Positions 21,944 through 33,685 of a DNA stretch of 64,000 nt are shown here, one piece after another; position 1 is the stretch's first letter, and each line of letters starts with the position of its first letter. The stretch is taken from positions 289,419,001 to 289,483,000 of the forward strand of contig CM028131.1 in NCBI GenBank assembly GCA_016271365.2, in the 5' to 3' direction. The notes under the pieces were generated by a model. It worked only from the letters and a program-made list of their open reading frames with translations, made no database searches and was not told the origin of the DNA. The DNA is from Neoceratodus forsteri (taxonomy: Eukaryota; Chordata; Ceratodontiformes; Ceratodontidae). The translations under genes were made by a program, and so were the position numbers.

Positions 21944-22090
21944 GAAAAATAGGTTACTTACCTGTAACCATAATTCTAGGAGTGGTATATTGTTCACATT
22001 CACACATGGTCAGTTTCCTATTAAGAGCTCTTCTTGCCAGTCAAGTTAAGCTCCTCCCACCACCCAGGTGATATATCCCTCAGCTCCACC
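21944..22090 (-). repeat. DIRS-3 3' inverted terminal repeat
   Basis: Outer end aaaaataggttacttacctg. Inner part 'ctcctcccaccacccaggtg' pairs with 'cacccaggtggtgggaggag' at 51,836-51,855. Confidence 0.8.
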
Positions 22091-22166
22091 CCCTACATCA
22101 GATCCTGCATGCTGGAAACAGGGATCTGTGTGTCACTTGCTAGGGTAGATCAAGTGGGTGGTGAGG

Positions 22167-22262
22167 ATGTGAACCATATACCACTCCTAGAACTACAGTT
22201 AAAGGCGAGTAACCTATTTTCCTAGAGACATGGATATGGTTCACTTACCCACACGTTGGTAG
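22167..22262. repeat. DIRS-3 internal complementary region
   Basis: Reads gtgaaccatataccactcct through gcgagtaacctattttccta to gacatggatatggttcactt. It is the two element ends joined in inverse orientation. Confidence 0.8.
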
Positions 22263-22329
22263 ACTTTCAATAGTTCTCCGGGGGGCAGCAAGGCACACAC
22301 CCCTATTTGTCGAACAAAGACTACAGAAC

Positions 22330-23300
22330 AGGTCCCAAAAGCAGCATCCTGGCGTGACTCATGGTCAGTGCTGTAATGGGAGATAAGTGTGTGCTGACTT
22401 CCAGGTAGCCGCCCTACAGATCTGTATGGGGATGGCCCTGAAAGCAGCCACTGAGGCAGTGGTATGTTGGGTGGAATGAGCCCTAAACCCTACAGGACTC
22501 CCCCCTACCAGCCAACCTGTAGCAGAGGTCCGTGAAGGAGACAATCCACCAGCCAATCGTCCACTTAGCTGCCAGGTGCAGTTTCAACGTTTGTAACAAA
22601 GAGCTGGTGAGCCGCACCCCAACCTTCAGCTGTACACACTCAGACAGCACTCACTGCAGGACCATTGTATCGAGCCTACGGTTGGCCTCTGAACATGGAC
22701 TAGTAAAGTATACTGATAAGTTAATCACCTGGTTAAGGTGAAAGACAACTTTCGGGAGGAACTTTTGATGGAGTCTTCTTACTTGGTTTTCCACAGGGAC
22801 ACAGTCGTCTTTCACCCCCACCCAAAGTGCCTGGAGCTCACTGATCCTTCTGGCAGAGGTGACAGCCACCAAGGTGGTGGTATTCCACGACAGGTGTGAC
22901 ATCTCACACCTGTGCATACATTTGAAAGGCTTGCCCATAAGCAGTGCTAAAACCAGCAACAGATTCCAAGGTGGTGGTTCACACACTGGCCGGTTCAAGC
23001 AGTGAAGACCCTTAAAGAAACACCCTACCACCTTCTCCTGCGCCATCAGCATACCATCCCCCACTCAGTATGCAGAGATGACAGCCAGGGGCACCTTGAG
23101 AGTTGATCTCAGCCCCAGCTGGGAGAGGGACCAAAGATTGTCCAAGATGCATGGCAGTGTGATCAAGCTCCTTGCCCTGGCAACAAATGGAAAATCTTTT
23201 CCATTTAAATGCACAGCATTGATGAGTCAATTCCTTTTGGGATGCCTCCACAATGTGGAGAAACTGTACTGAAATTGCAAGGCCTGGAACTCTAGTCCTT
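22330..23300 (-). pseudogene. DIRS-3 tyrosine recombinase remnant
   Basis: Blocks on the minus strand: CCQGKELDHTAMHL near 23,170, VAVTSARRISELQALWV near 22,810-22,880 (catalytic arginine box), FLPKVVFHLNQVINLSVYFT near 22,700-22,760, and a C-terminal FRAHSTQHTTAS (HSTQ in place of HSTR) near 22,470. The C-terminal helix follows at about 22,370-22,430. The second catalytic arginine is therefore lost in this copy and frames are broken several times. Function in the intact family is integration of circular retrotransposon DNA. Confidence 0.8.
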
Positions 23301-23699
23301 CAGGAACCCAGCCGTAAGTAGCTGGGATTAAAGATCCAGGTGTAGGTCTCCCCCCCGCCCCAACAGGACAGCAGAACTGGGTGCAGGGGCAACTGCCACG
23401 GAGGTCTGCTGCTCAGGCTGAGGAGATCTGGGTACCAAAACTAGCAAGGCCAAGCTGGTGCTATCAGGATCACCTGCACCTTACATCTCTGGACCTTGAT
23501 CACCATCTTGTGGATCAAGGGAGGGAAGGTACACAGGATGCCTGGGGTCCACAGCCTTGAGAAAAGGCATTCCCCTACAGTGTCTCAGACTGAGGAGGGT
23601 GGGCACAAAACAGCTTCAATTCTGCATTCTTCCTAAAGGCAAACAGGTCCACCATAGGAGTGTCCCACAGGGAGAACAGATGGTTGTTTACCACCTCCT

Positions 23700-25640
23700 G
23701 ATACAGATACTACTCATCCGTCTCACTCACCTCGCAGAGAGAGTCCCAACTGGCTGCTGACTTCCATGGCATGAATCACCAGGAAATCTGCACCCAAGCT
23801 GCGCATGAGGGTCCAGATGCAGAGGGCCTCCTGACACAAGGAAAGGGAGTGCATGCCACCCTTCTTGTTCAGGTAAAACATGGTCATGGTGCTGTCTGTC
23901 TGGACTTGCATGATCCAACCCTTGACAAAAGGAGCAAATTCCATCAGAGCTAGGTACACTGCATGGAGCTCCAGCACGCTGATGTGGTGATGGGACTCCC
24001 GGAGGGACCAGATCCCATGGCTTCTGTGATCTCCTTACCCCACAAGAGACACGTCTCAGTCAGAATAACACAGTTCTGGGTGGACAAATGGAACTCTTTC
24101 CTTCAGATGGTCTGGGACAAGCCACCACTGGGTCACTGCAACCTGCTGGTCCAAGTGATCTAGGCCTTGAGACCACTGACAGCCCAGCTTCGACTGAAGG
24201 TGACGCATCCACCTGTGGGCCCACTGGTCCAGGACGCCATGTACCACAACAGCCGTAGGAAGTCCCAGGCAGGACGTGAGCACCCAGCATGAAATGATCA
24301 GTGAAAGGAGAGAAGATCCAGTGCCTTGGCCACAGGGAGTCAGGCCTTCACCCCGGAGTCTAGCTCCACCTTGATTAAGTGATTCACCTGTGTGGGGCTG
24401 AGTTTTGGACTTGGCTGGACTGAACAGAAGGCCCAAGTTTCTGCAGGTCCAGAAGGCCAGGTACCTGGACTGCTCCACTGCCTCTTTGGACGGCCCGGCT
24501 ATCAGCCAGTCATCCAGGTAGGGATACTACCCTGGCCGTGCAGGAAGGCTGCCACCACTGCCATGCACTTGGTGAAGACCCTGGGTGCCAGGAGGCTGAA
24601 AGGCATGCCCTGGAACTGGTAAAGAACCCCTTCAGGGCAGAACCGGAGTCAAGTTTATTTATAAAAAGCGCTTTTCAAGTATCAAAGCACTCGTACATAA
24701 AATCCAAAGATACAATAAATATTAAAACTACTTTAAGTATTAAAACCAAATAGAACAGGCAGCTAATACCATTGGACATCAGAAAAAGCTAGTGTAAACA
24801 AATGAGTTTTTAAAGCAGTTTTAAACATCTCGGTGGACAGGCACTCTAACCTGATGAGGTAGGGAGTTCCATAGGGTCAGTGCCATAAATGCAAAGGATC
24901 TTGCTCTGAGGTCTTCAAACAGACCCTGAGAACCTCTAGCAATCCCTTGTTAGTCTGCAGAGGTACCGCCAGTAGGAAAGATGGACTGGAATTTGGAGAA
25001 TGTGTCTTGGTCCAGGGACCAGAACCACATGCCCTGCTCCAGAGATGGCGTTATTTGGTTCATAGTGAACATCCTGAACTTGTGCTTCCAGAGGTACTGA
25101 TTCAGACTGTCAAGATCCAGTAGGGACACCAACATCCCTCCCTCCCTTCCCAGTCTGTTTCGGGACTATGAAGCACCTGGACACGAAGCCCTGACCTGCC
25201 AGAGTCTGGGACACGGGTTATGGCTTTTCTTATACCTGAGCAATGTCCTTCATACAGGTGGACATCATGTCCTGAGACACTACACACTCCCCTGGCAAGT
25301 GGGGTAACGGGAGGGGGAAGAGACGCAACCCTCTGCCTATCACCTCTAGGACCCACTTGTCTGAGGTAATTATGGACAAGCTTGCCAAAAGTGGGGCAGT
25401 TGACCCCCCCATTGGGAGCTGGGGAAGGACTGAGCGGGTGGGAGGTAGACATCCCCCAACCTATCAGCCATCCGCTTTGGACAGAGCACCAGCACCTGCA
25501 GCCAGAGGGGCACACTACCCCTACCCTTTTAGGGGGCTCTGACCAGGGCATTTCGTCTTGAGGCACCTCACCTGCAAAAGCCCCTGATGGGGTTGCTGCT
25601 GAATAGGCTGCTGTGATGGAAAGTGCCAAAACTGAAAAGG
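23700..25640 (-). pseudogene. DIRS-3 RT/RNase H remnant
   Basis: RNase H traces at 23,723-23,977 include MLELHAVYLALMEF, QTDSTMTMFYLNKKGG and FLVIHAMEVS. RT connection and palm traces lie at 24,056-24,620. The catalytic YLDD region near 24,510 is altered by small changes. N-terminal RT and linker sequence runs to 25,640, where the Gmr1-like LTR interrupts. An L2 fragment sits at 24,645-24,928. The gene is dead and continues at 49,706 on the far side of the Gmr1-like element. Confidence 0.75.
24645..24928 (-). mobile_element. L2 LINE 3' end inserted in DIRS-3 RT
   Basis: The minus-strand reading contains the L2 C-terminal phrases FAFMALTLWNSLP and ALKTHLFTLAF, then an AT-rich tail with aataaact. 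It is flanked by a direct duplication AGAACC (24,639-24,644 and 24,929-24,934), which supports target-primed insertion. 5'-truncated. Confidence 0.75.
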
Positions 25641-25644
25641 CTTT
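25640..25644. other. Target-site duplication GCTTT, left copy
   Basis: Five bases directly left of the LTR, repeated at 49,701-49,705 directly right of the other LTR. Confidence 0.8.
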
Positions 25645-26940
25645 TGTCATTGAGGCACAGGTCAGGAAGCATAGGAAAAATAAAAGCAGTGGTAGAATTC
25701 ACCAAAAATATTTATTTACCCTAGCAGTAACAAAAAAATAAACTTGTTCAGTATAACTATTTACAAAGGCCAAATAAACAGAAAAAGTCCATCTGGGTTT
25801 TTCTTCAATCTCTGTGTCCCTTTTTTCCTTCTCAAGCAACTGCAGCTCAGCTCTCTTATAAGTCCTTCCAACCTCCATTCTTAACAAGCATCATGTTCTT
25901 GTATGTTTCAGGGAGGTGCAAGGCAGAAACAGTGTGCCTGAGCTGACGCCCCCTTTCCCACAGCTCTTCTGCAAAAGGCTTGAAAATTTGTAGTCAGGTA
26001 ACCTTTCGAGTTCCCAATAGCTTTTTGCAATCAACTCAAATCACAATTATATACATTTCAAAAATTAAAACTACATAATTTCTAAACAAAAGGATCCCAA
26101 TATCAGTTACATTTCCATACAATAACTTGCATATATTTGTATATCAGCAGATATGCAAGGGAGAAAAAAAAAGACAGCAAGGGAAGACTAAGAGACAGTG
26201 CGAGGCAGAGAATTGCGAGACTGTCGGGGTGATCAAATCCTAGGCCTCTCAGGAAAATTTGGTTGTGCAACCAGACAGAAAAGGACAGATCCTTGCATTA
26301 CGACAGTGATTTCAAAGAAATCCACTTTACTTCACTTGATAGCTAAGTTTGCTTTAAATTGTTCTAAGTCATCTCATCATTGTGTGATTTTGAAAGAAAT
26401 GGGCTGGTTACCGGTTTCATTAAATTTCCAATACTGTGTGGCCAAGTTCATATATAAAGTTATGGACTCTGGAATTCCACATAGTATTTCAAAGTTTTGA
26501 GACCATATATTGATGGTCATTATTCTAGACATAGGTCAGACAGTAGGTTTCTAGATTCCTTTTATGAAATCTAAAAGTGGACAAAGATCCTTTGCTTATA
26601 TTGCTCCATTCATTTGGAATGAAATTCCTCAAGATATTAGGTGGTTGTGTTCTGTCAAAAGTTTGCCGATGCATTAAGGATGTATTTCAGATCTCAATTT
26701 AATTGTAACTGTTTTTATGAATTTTTTTATGAATTTTATACGTAATAAAGACATTTTTGTCTGCAATTTGCTGCATTGTATATGTATGTTTGATTATGTA
26801 TTGTCTGTATGCAATATATGTGGGTCGCACCTGTAAAAGGAACTTGTTTCCAGTGTGCTTACCCGTTAAGCGAATAAACAAACAAACAAACAAAACACTT
26901 TCTATAACAACTGGGACTGGGTCCTATTCCATCCTGTCAC
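25645..26940 (-). repeat. Gmr1-like 3' LTR (with LINE inside)
   Basis: Aligns end to end with 49,010-49,700 except for a LINE at 26,301-26,893. Starts TGTCATTGAGGCACAGG and ends CCTGTCACA. Confidence 0.85.
26301..26893 (+). mobile_element. L2-like LINE 3' part inside the LTR
   Basis: Translates to L2-type C-terminal phrases (SSHHCVILKEMGWLPV, then SIHLEW-like) with several stops. It ends with the shared tail tgggtcgcacctgtaaaagg, then gtgcttacccgttaagcga, and a (CAAA)n run. The LTR resumes at aacactttct. Confidence 0.75.
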
Positions 26941-27116
26941 ATACATCCCCCTCAAGAGGGAACCTGTTTTATCAAACAGGTTTCCAAAACGTTTTATTAA
27001 TTCACTACTAGCATTTGCTTTCAGAAATTAAGCACACATGCATTATCTGTTTTTTCTACAACAGTACAGCAAACAGTAAAGTTTAAACTCGTACATTTGT
27101 TTTTCAGCCTTCAGAA
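26941..27116 (-). other. Gmr1-like 3' internal end with polypurine tract
   Basis: On the minus strand the purine-rich ctcaa/gaggggg stretch (plus-strand catccccctcaagaggg, 26,943-26,959) lies directly before the LTR end, the position of the plus-strand primer. The rest to 27,116 is non-coding internal sequence, cut by DIRS-4. Confidence 0.65.
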
Positions 27117-27345
27117 ATGAAAATTACATACCTACCGTAATCATGACGTTTCTGTGTATCTTCACCATTCATCACTTTTGAGTTACTGGCCGGAGGCCAT
27201 GACCCCGCGGGAGCTTCTTTTTTTGGGATGGGTGAAGTCGACATACCATCGGCGCTGCCCTAGAGGCCGACGCACTGCGTGGTGCTCGCGGGTTGGCCAT
27301 TATGTGCTGTCGACTCTGCCCCTCCCGCCAGTTCTGAGCCACCGG
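27117..27345 (-). repeat. DIRS-4 3' inverted terminal repeat
   Basis: Outer end gaaaattacatacctaccgt. Inner phrases 'gggttggccattatgtgctg' and 'tcgactctgcccctcccgcc' pair with 38,535-38,570. Confidence 0.85.
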
Positions 27346-27884
27346 AGAGGTGAGGAAAAGGGGTGGGACAAGGAAGTCCAAGGGACAGACAAAGGAAAAG
27401 ATACATAAACCAAAAGGAGAAATAAACAACTGAGAGGATAGAAGGAGGAGGAAACTAAGGGGATTGGGTAGGGGCCCCAATCTCTGGAAATAGGCAGAGA
27501 GGAGGAATTTTTAGGGTAAGTTTGGGGGGGGGGACAGAAAGGTAGCAACCATACCCTGGACCTTGACTTGTCTCCAGATTGTATAGTAACTGCAAGGAGT
27601 AGCCAAAAGGCTCAATGACAGAATTCAAGGCACAGAATTACTGGCAATAACTCCAAAAGCAGAAAATACAGGTTACTCACCTGTAACAGGAGTTCTAGGA
27701 ATGGTATATGTTGTTCATCCACACTCATTGGCAGGTATCCTTGCCGCTTTAAATCTTGCCGGAAGGTCTTCAAGCTTGCTCCTCCCACCCACCCGGTGGT
27801 ATAACTCTCGGCTCACCCCATGGACGCCAGATCTGGCCCGCTGGAAGCTCAGGTTGTGCGTCAAGCCGGAGGTCGAGATCAGGT

Positions 27885-27985
27885 GATGAACAACATATAC
27901 CATTCCTAGAACTCCTGTTACAGGTGAGTAACCTGTATTTCTAGGGACATGGATATGTTGTTCATCCACACTCATTGGCAGACTC
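27885..27985. repeat. DIRS-5 internal complementary region
   Basis: Joins inverse copies of both ends: gatgaacaacatataccatt through acaggtgagtaacctgtatt to ggacatggatatgttgttca. Confidence 0.85.
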
Positions 27986-27989
27986 CTAG

Positions 27990-29050
27990 CAGTTCTCCGG
28001 GAGGAGGGAGGCAAGACGACACCCCAATACTTACTTGGGAAAGAGACTGGAGAACCGAGGCCCCAAAACCAGCATCCCGGCGTGACTCAAGGTCGATGTG
28101 GTAATGGGTAATAAAGGTGTTTGCTGACTTCCAGGTAGCAGCCCTGCAGATTTCCTGGATAGGGGCGCCCCTGGAAGCAGCCAATTGCAGCAGCAGTATG
28201 GCGGGTAGAATGAGCTCTTATCCCTCTGGGAGGCTCCATGCCCGCCAACTTATAGCAGAGATCTATGCAGGAGGTTACCCACCTGCTTATCGTCCAGCTG
28301 GCTGCAGGTCTGCCAGATGCGGGCTTCAGCGTAGGTGACAAACAGCTGGCGAACCTCTCCCTCATTTCAGCTGCAAGGCCCTTATAATAAGCGAGCCCTT
28401 CTAGGGTCCAGAGTATGGAGCCTATATTCGGCCTCCGAGGTGTGATTGGGGTAGAACACCGCAGAGTCAACACCTGGTTAAGGTGAAACTCCACACCACC
28501 TTCGGAAGGAATTTGGTGGGGGGCGCAGGACAACCTTGTCCCTGTGGAAGACCAGGTAAGGAGACTCGATGGAAAGCGCCTGGAGCTCTCCCATCCTTCT
28601 GGCTGACGGATAGCCACCAAGAAGGCCAGGTCTTCCACGACAGGTGAGAGAGAGCACACCTGTGCATAGGTTCGAATGGCTTGCCCATGAGCTTTGCCAG
28701 TACTAGCAGTAGATCCCACGGAGGTGGGGGTTCCCGACTGAGGGAAATGATCAAGGCCTTGAAAAAGCGCCAGACCACCTTCTCCTGCGCCACCGACTGC
28801 TTCCCGGCCCGCCCGATAAGCAGAGATGGCTGCCAGGTGCACCCTTAGGGTCGCCGACCCAAGCCCTTGACTAGAAAGGGACCATAAATAGTCCAAGATG
28901 CTTGCCAAGGAACAGGAGGAAGGGTCCAAGCCCTTGTTCTGACACCAAATGGAAAACCTTTCCATTTGAAGGCATAGCATTTTCTGGTCGACTCCTACGG
29001 GACGCCTCAACTACATTGAGGACCTCTCCCGGAAAGACCCAAGGCCTGGA
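27990..29050 (-). pseudogene. DIRS-5 tyrosine recombinase remnant
   Basis: The N-terminal part (28,790-29,010) reads MERFSIWCQNKGLDP then LDYLWSLSSQGLGSATLRVH, typical of the DNA-binding half. The HSTR cluster appears as IRAHSTRHTAAA (28,200-28,240). A separate frame (27,990-28,184) carries EICRAATWKSANTFITHYHIDL, so the nucleophile tyrosine persists. Two or more frameshifts separate these blocks, and the catalytic arginine box near 28,600 is also out of frame. Non-functional copy of the integration enzyme. Confidence 0.8.
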
Positions 29051-29059
29051 ACTCTAGCG

Positions 29060-31200
29060 CTCAGGAACCAGGCCGCCAGGTGCAGGGATTGAAGGTCCGG
29101 ATGGAACACCTTCCCTGATTGACTGAGAGCAGGTCCGGCGAGCTGGAAGCTGCCGTGAGTCCTGGAGCTGAGACTGAGGAGATCTGGTACCAGAACTGGC
29201 GAGGCCAGTCTGGGGCTATCAGAATCACCTGCGCCTTGTCCCTCCTGCCTTGAGAAGCACCTTGTGGATCAAGGGAAATGGGAAAGGCGTAAAGAGGCCC
29301 GGGGTCCACTGCCTCGAGAAGGCATCCCCTGCAGCGAGCCCTGCTGAGGGCGGGCATGGAACAGGCTCAACCAGCGCTCTCCCTGGAGGCAAACAGGTCC
29401 ACCTGAGTGTGCCCCAATGGGAGAACAGATGCTGTACTACCTCGGCAGGAGAGACCACTGTGGGATGCAGCCCCTATCCGGCTCAGGGCATCGGCCAGGG
29501 TGTTGGAGGCTCCTGCCACGTGAATGGCTAGGAGATCCGCCTCCAGGCTGCGCACGAGTGACCAAATGCGGAGAGCTTCCTTGCATAGAAGCATGGAGCG
29601 CCCCGCCCCTGGCGGTTTAGATAGTACATGGTCGTGGTATTGTCCGCCTGACTCGGACCACTTGACCCCGGAGGAACAGAGCAAAGGCGTGAGAGCTAGG
29701 CGGACCGCTCGGAGCTCCAGCAGGTTGATGTGGCATCGGGACTCCGCTGGGGACCAGAGGCCATGAGCCGGTGTTCCCCAGATGGGCACCCCAACCCATC
29801 AGAGAGGCATCGGTCGATAGAGAGACCGGCTGCTCGGGCGGACTGAACGGGATGCCCTCCTGCAAATGATCTGGAACGGGTCCACCACTGGAGAGCTGCC
29901 CACATCCCCTGTGTCACCGACACAAGCTGGTCCAAAGGATCGCAGTGCTAGGACCACTGGCTGGCCAGTCCCCACTGAAGGGGACGATGTTCCAGCGGGC
30001 CCAACGGACCACGCCTGTGCAGCCGCCATGAGACCCAGGAGGCGCAGGAAGTCCCGGCAGGGCACAATTGCCTCAACCAGAAATGATCGGGCAAAGGAGG
30101 AAAGAACCTCGCCCTGTCCGGCCGAGCCACGCCTGCTCAAGAGAGTCGAGCTGCCTCGATGAATAGAATCACCTGCTTCGCTCGAGTCTACTCTGCCTCT
30201 TGATAAGGAGGCCCAGTTGAGAGCAGACCTGAGGGCCAGATTTCTGGACCACTCTGCCTCCTTCCTGAGGGAGCTGCTATCAGCCAGTCATCCAGGTAAG
30301 GGTACACCCGGACCCTCGGCGCCAAGAGGAATGCTGTCACCACCAGCCATGCATTTGGTGAAGACCCTGGGAGCTGGAGACAAGCCAAGGGCATGGCTTG
30401 GAACTCGAAGAGGGATCTTCCACTGGAAGCGAAGGAATCTCTGGTGAGACGGACGGATAGGGACGTGAAAACGGGCCCCTGCAAGTCCAGAGAGCAGAAC
30501 CACACGCCCGCTCCAAGGATGGTATTATCTGAGCCAGAGTGACCATCCTGAAGGTTCAGACTCTAGGAACTTGTTTAGGTCGTAGGTCGAGAATGGGGCG
30601 CCAGCCCCCCGTCCGCTTCGGAACCAGGAAGTACCTGGACACAAACCCTGGGTCTGAAGGAGGGTCCACCACCTCTCTTATCACCTCCTTCTGGAGGAGG
30701 AGAGCGATGTCGGCTCGACGAGCCGCCAGTGAGGCTGGGGATCCCGAAGCCCCCCGAGGGGCGACGGCTCTGAAGGGTGGTGCCTGCTCGAATTCCAGAG
30801 GCAGGCCTCTTCCCACCACCTCTCCAAGACCCACCTGTCCATGGAAACAGCGGACCAGGCGGAACGGAAGTGCCGAGCGTCCCCCAGGGGACCCAGGGAT
30901 AAGGTGACCGGGGGGGCGACACCCCTCAGCCCGCCACTGGGCAGGCTTGGAGGAGAGGACCGCCGAGGGACCTCCTGGGCCTTTCCTCCTGCCTCCTGTT
31001 AGAGGAAGCCGGCGGCTTGGGTTTGGGATGCCAAGGCGAGCCTGCTGCCCTGGCGTTGCTGGGCAAGGCTGAGGCACAGAAAGACGAAAAGGGCTTAGGC
31101 TGTGGTTTCGGCCTTTGTCCTTCTGGAGGAAGAGACCGAGTCCAAGGTAGCATTGGACTCTCGATCCTCTGCAGGTGACCTTCCACCCCAGGGTCAAGAG
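29060..31200 (-). pseudogene. DIRS-5 RT/RNase H remnant
   Basis: The RT N-terminus near 30,580-30,720 has LLQKEVIREVV and YFLVPKRTGGWRPILDLRP. The catalytic YPYLDDWLIAAP begins at about 30,310. RNase H follows at 29,400-29,830, with LSTDASLMGWGAHLG, RCHINLLELRAVRLAL and ASNTLADALSRIG. The tail VDLFASRES near 29,375 and the AFPISL/ILIAPDWPRQ segment near 29,130-29,330 complete the usual post-RNase H region. The catalytic DD of the RT is intact, but the frame is broken at least five times. Confidence 0.85.
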
Positions 31201-33270
31201 GTCAGTCCCCAAAAGGGACATCCGCCAACTTGTGCTGGGTATCCAAGTAAAGGTGGATATCTCAGCCAAGCCCGCCGACGATAGCCACTGCGGCCGCCAC
31301 CGATCTGGCACATGAGTCCCCTATATCCAAAGCAGTCTGGAGCTGCTGTTTGGCCACTGCCCTGCCTGGTCCCGCACCTGCTTAACCGTAGTCTGCAGAT
31401 CGGGCGGAAGATGAGGATGACCTCATCCAGGAGCCCAACAGGGCATGAGAAAAAATGTGCCATGAGGAGGGCCGAACTGGCCTGGACGAAGAGAGAGAGA
31501 GAGGCCTAGCGTAGACTTTTCACCCGACATAGTCCAATTTCTTGGACTCCTTGTCAGGAGGTTTGTCCACATCCCTGGCGTGCGGAGCGCCCGGAAGCGC
31601 TGCGGAACCAACCCTCAGCAGAGGGGTGTTCAAAACGGACAAGGAACCAGTAGGGACCCGATACTCCTGGCCATCCTGGCCGAAGGCTTAGGGCAGGAAG
31701 CAGGCGCCGCTAAAGCTCCAGTGCCGACCCACTATGGCCTCGGCCACCGGAAAGGCCTCCGTCGGAGAATCCCCTCGGTCCAGAATCTCCGTGAGGGGAT
31801 ACCTGGCCCGTTTGGAAACGGGTTCGAGCTCCATCCCGGTGGACTCCGAGATGAGCCGAAGCAGTCCTAGGAAGGACGACGGGCTATCGTCCATTGACTG
31901 ACCTCCTGAAGACCCAAGTCCAGTCGCTTGGAGAAAAGGAGGAATCATCTTCGGACTCGAAGAGTCCTCGAAGAGCTGCCTCTGGCCTGAGCCACCCCAC
32001 CTGCCGAGGTCGACGGGAGGGAGGGTAACTGACAGCCGATGGGTAGACCCTCAGCCGACCGAGAATCTCTTGGTCGGAGCCCCAATTGGTGGCTGTGGAG
32101 ACGGAGGTTCCACCGAATCGTGGAGCAGCTGGTTTGGCCGAACAACGGCCTGGGTATAGCTCCTCGGATAAGTCGAGGGGTTGTGTCCCGTTCCGGTGAC
32201 AGCCACTTAATGGCCAGGGGCGGCGGCGGCTTATTGACCGAGCAGGAGAGCTGTTGCAACATAAGGTTCAGTACCGTCCGTAGTACGCGAAGCCTCCCTC
32301 ATCCAGGAGGAGGATGAGGGCGGCGGCGACGGCTACCAGCAGTGCAGAGACTAAGACCGCCTATGGCGGTGGGATCGGCTGGACAGCGAAAGAGTCCAGA
32401 CCGAGACCGAGAGTCCCGAATTGCAAAGTCGGTCGCGAGGGGAGAATTAATGCGGCGGAACCGGCCTCGCCGGCTTCCGGATGGTGCATCGAGGAGCTCC
32501 GGAACGGGCACAGAAGCGGAAACCGCAGGATCCTCAACTCCTTGGGGAACCGGGAGAGGGGAATCTCGGCTGCAAAAGGCGACAGCCCGTCTAATGGGTC
32601 GAGAAAATTCGACTTCATCGGGGGAGTCTCGGTCAACTGACCTGACGGGACACCGTGAGGCCAGTGGTCAAGCCGAAAGGTCGACCGAGTCGACGGTAGA
32701 CGGCCCGGGAGTGGGGACCTTCCTCTCCCAAGAGCGCCGACGAGGGACTTACCCTTGTCCCTCTTTTTGGACCGAGAATAAGGTCCCTCACAACGAGGGC
32801 CCCTTCCTTTAGTGGAGAGGGACAGATAAAGTCTCAAAAGAAGCCGCAAGAAGAGCCCAAAGAGAGCGGGATAAATGCCGCCGCCGAGGAAGACACGGCC
32901 GCGCCGCCTCCTCTCCGAGGCGACCATCCGCCGAGCTGATCCGCCGACCGCCGCCGCGGACATCCGCCAACCGGCTCCTGGACCTTCACGGAGAAAACGC
33001 TTCGGCGGCCCAGTTGTAATCGGGCAGCACGGTCCTCGAGGACGTAGGGCCGAGAAAGATGAGCACAGGCTCCAAGCCCGCGGTCGTGCTCAAGGCCTAA
33101 GCAGTAGACACACGTGAGTGTGGATCCGTCGAGACATCTTCTGCCCGCATGGGCATCTCCGAAATCCGAGAGTCGTATTGTCCCCCGCGGCAGCGAGGGA
33201 TAGAAGACTGCAAGTCTTTTGCAAGAATTATTTTTAAACCAAACGGAGAAATAGGGAACCAGTCTCAAAC
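31200..33270 (-). pseudogene. DIRS-5 gag remnant
   Basis: Starts near 33,270 on the minus strand. It contains the cysteine/histidine cluster TCVYCLGLEHD followed by a cysteine (33,070-33,120), the same motif as in DIRS-6 gag. An Arg/Ser/Pro-rich middle and a C-terminal segment near 31,200-31,330 follow. It probably binds RNA in the particle. The frame is fragmented. Confidence 0.65.
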
Positions 33271-33290
33271 GCAGAGCGTTATGAGGGAAC

Positions 33291-33455
33291 CTGAGCTCAA
33301 GCGGTAAGGAAGATCTGGCGTCATGGGGCGGAGCCGAGAGTTATACCACCCGGGTGGGTGGGAGGAGCAAGCTTGAAGACCTTCCGGCAAGATTTAAAGC
33401 GGCAAGGATACCTGCCAATGAGTGTGGATGAACAACATATCCATGTCCCTAGAAA
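33291..33455 (-). repeat. DIRS-5 5' inverted terminal repeat
   Basis: Inverted match to 27,664-27,852. Outer end ccatgtccctagaaa. Confidence 0.85.
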
Positions 33456-33685
33456 CGGTTATTCTGCAAGAAAGATAGGACACAGGGATTCTGCCCCCCT
33501 CAGGGAAAGGATTTTTGGTACAAGAAAAATTATTTTTTTTGTTCGTTTTAAATTAAGGAAGGATATGTCCATCGGACAAAGAAAATTAAGGATCGACAGT
33601 AACAAAGGAGGAGTAGAGAATGAAGGGCAATGGCCAACTCCCACCCCACAGGGTGACATCGGACTTGATAGTTCTGCCATTAAAT
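33456..33685 (-). other. DIRS-4 spacer between nested insertions
   Basis: 230 bp with no coding content, lying between the DIRS-5 end and the LINE. By position it is the DIRS-4 spacer between ITR and internal complementary region. Confidence 0.5.

Larger units (their letters stand above)
27664..33455 (-). mobile_element. DIRS-5: full-length decayed DIRS inside DIRS-4
   Basis: 5.8 kb on the minus strand. ITRs are at 27,664-27,852 and 33,291-33,455, with long inverted matches such as cttgccgctttaaatcttgc with its complement near 33,395. The internal complementary region is at 27,885-27,985. Gene order is ITR, gag, RT/RNase H, recombinase, internal complementary region, ITR. It is related to DIRS-3 by its ends and coding phrases. 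Confidence 0.9.

Noticed and set aside
26876..26898. CAAA microsatellite as an independent feature
   Set aside because: It is the 3' tail of the LINE inserted in the LTR.
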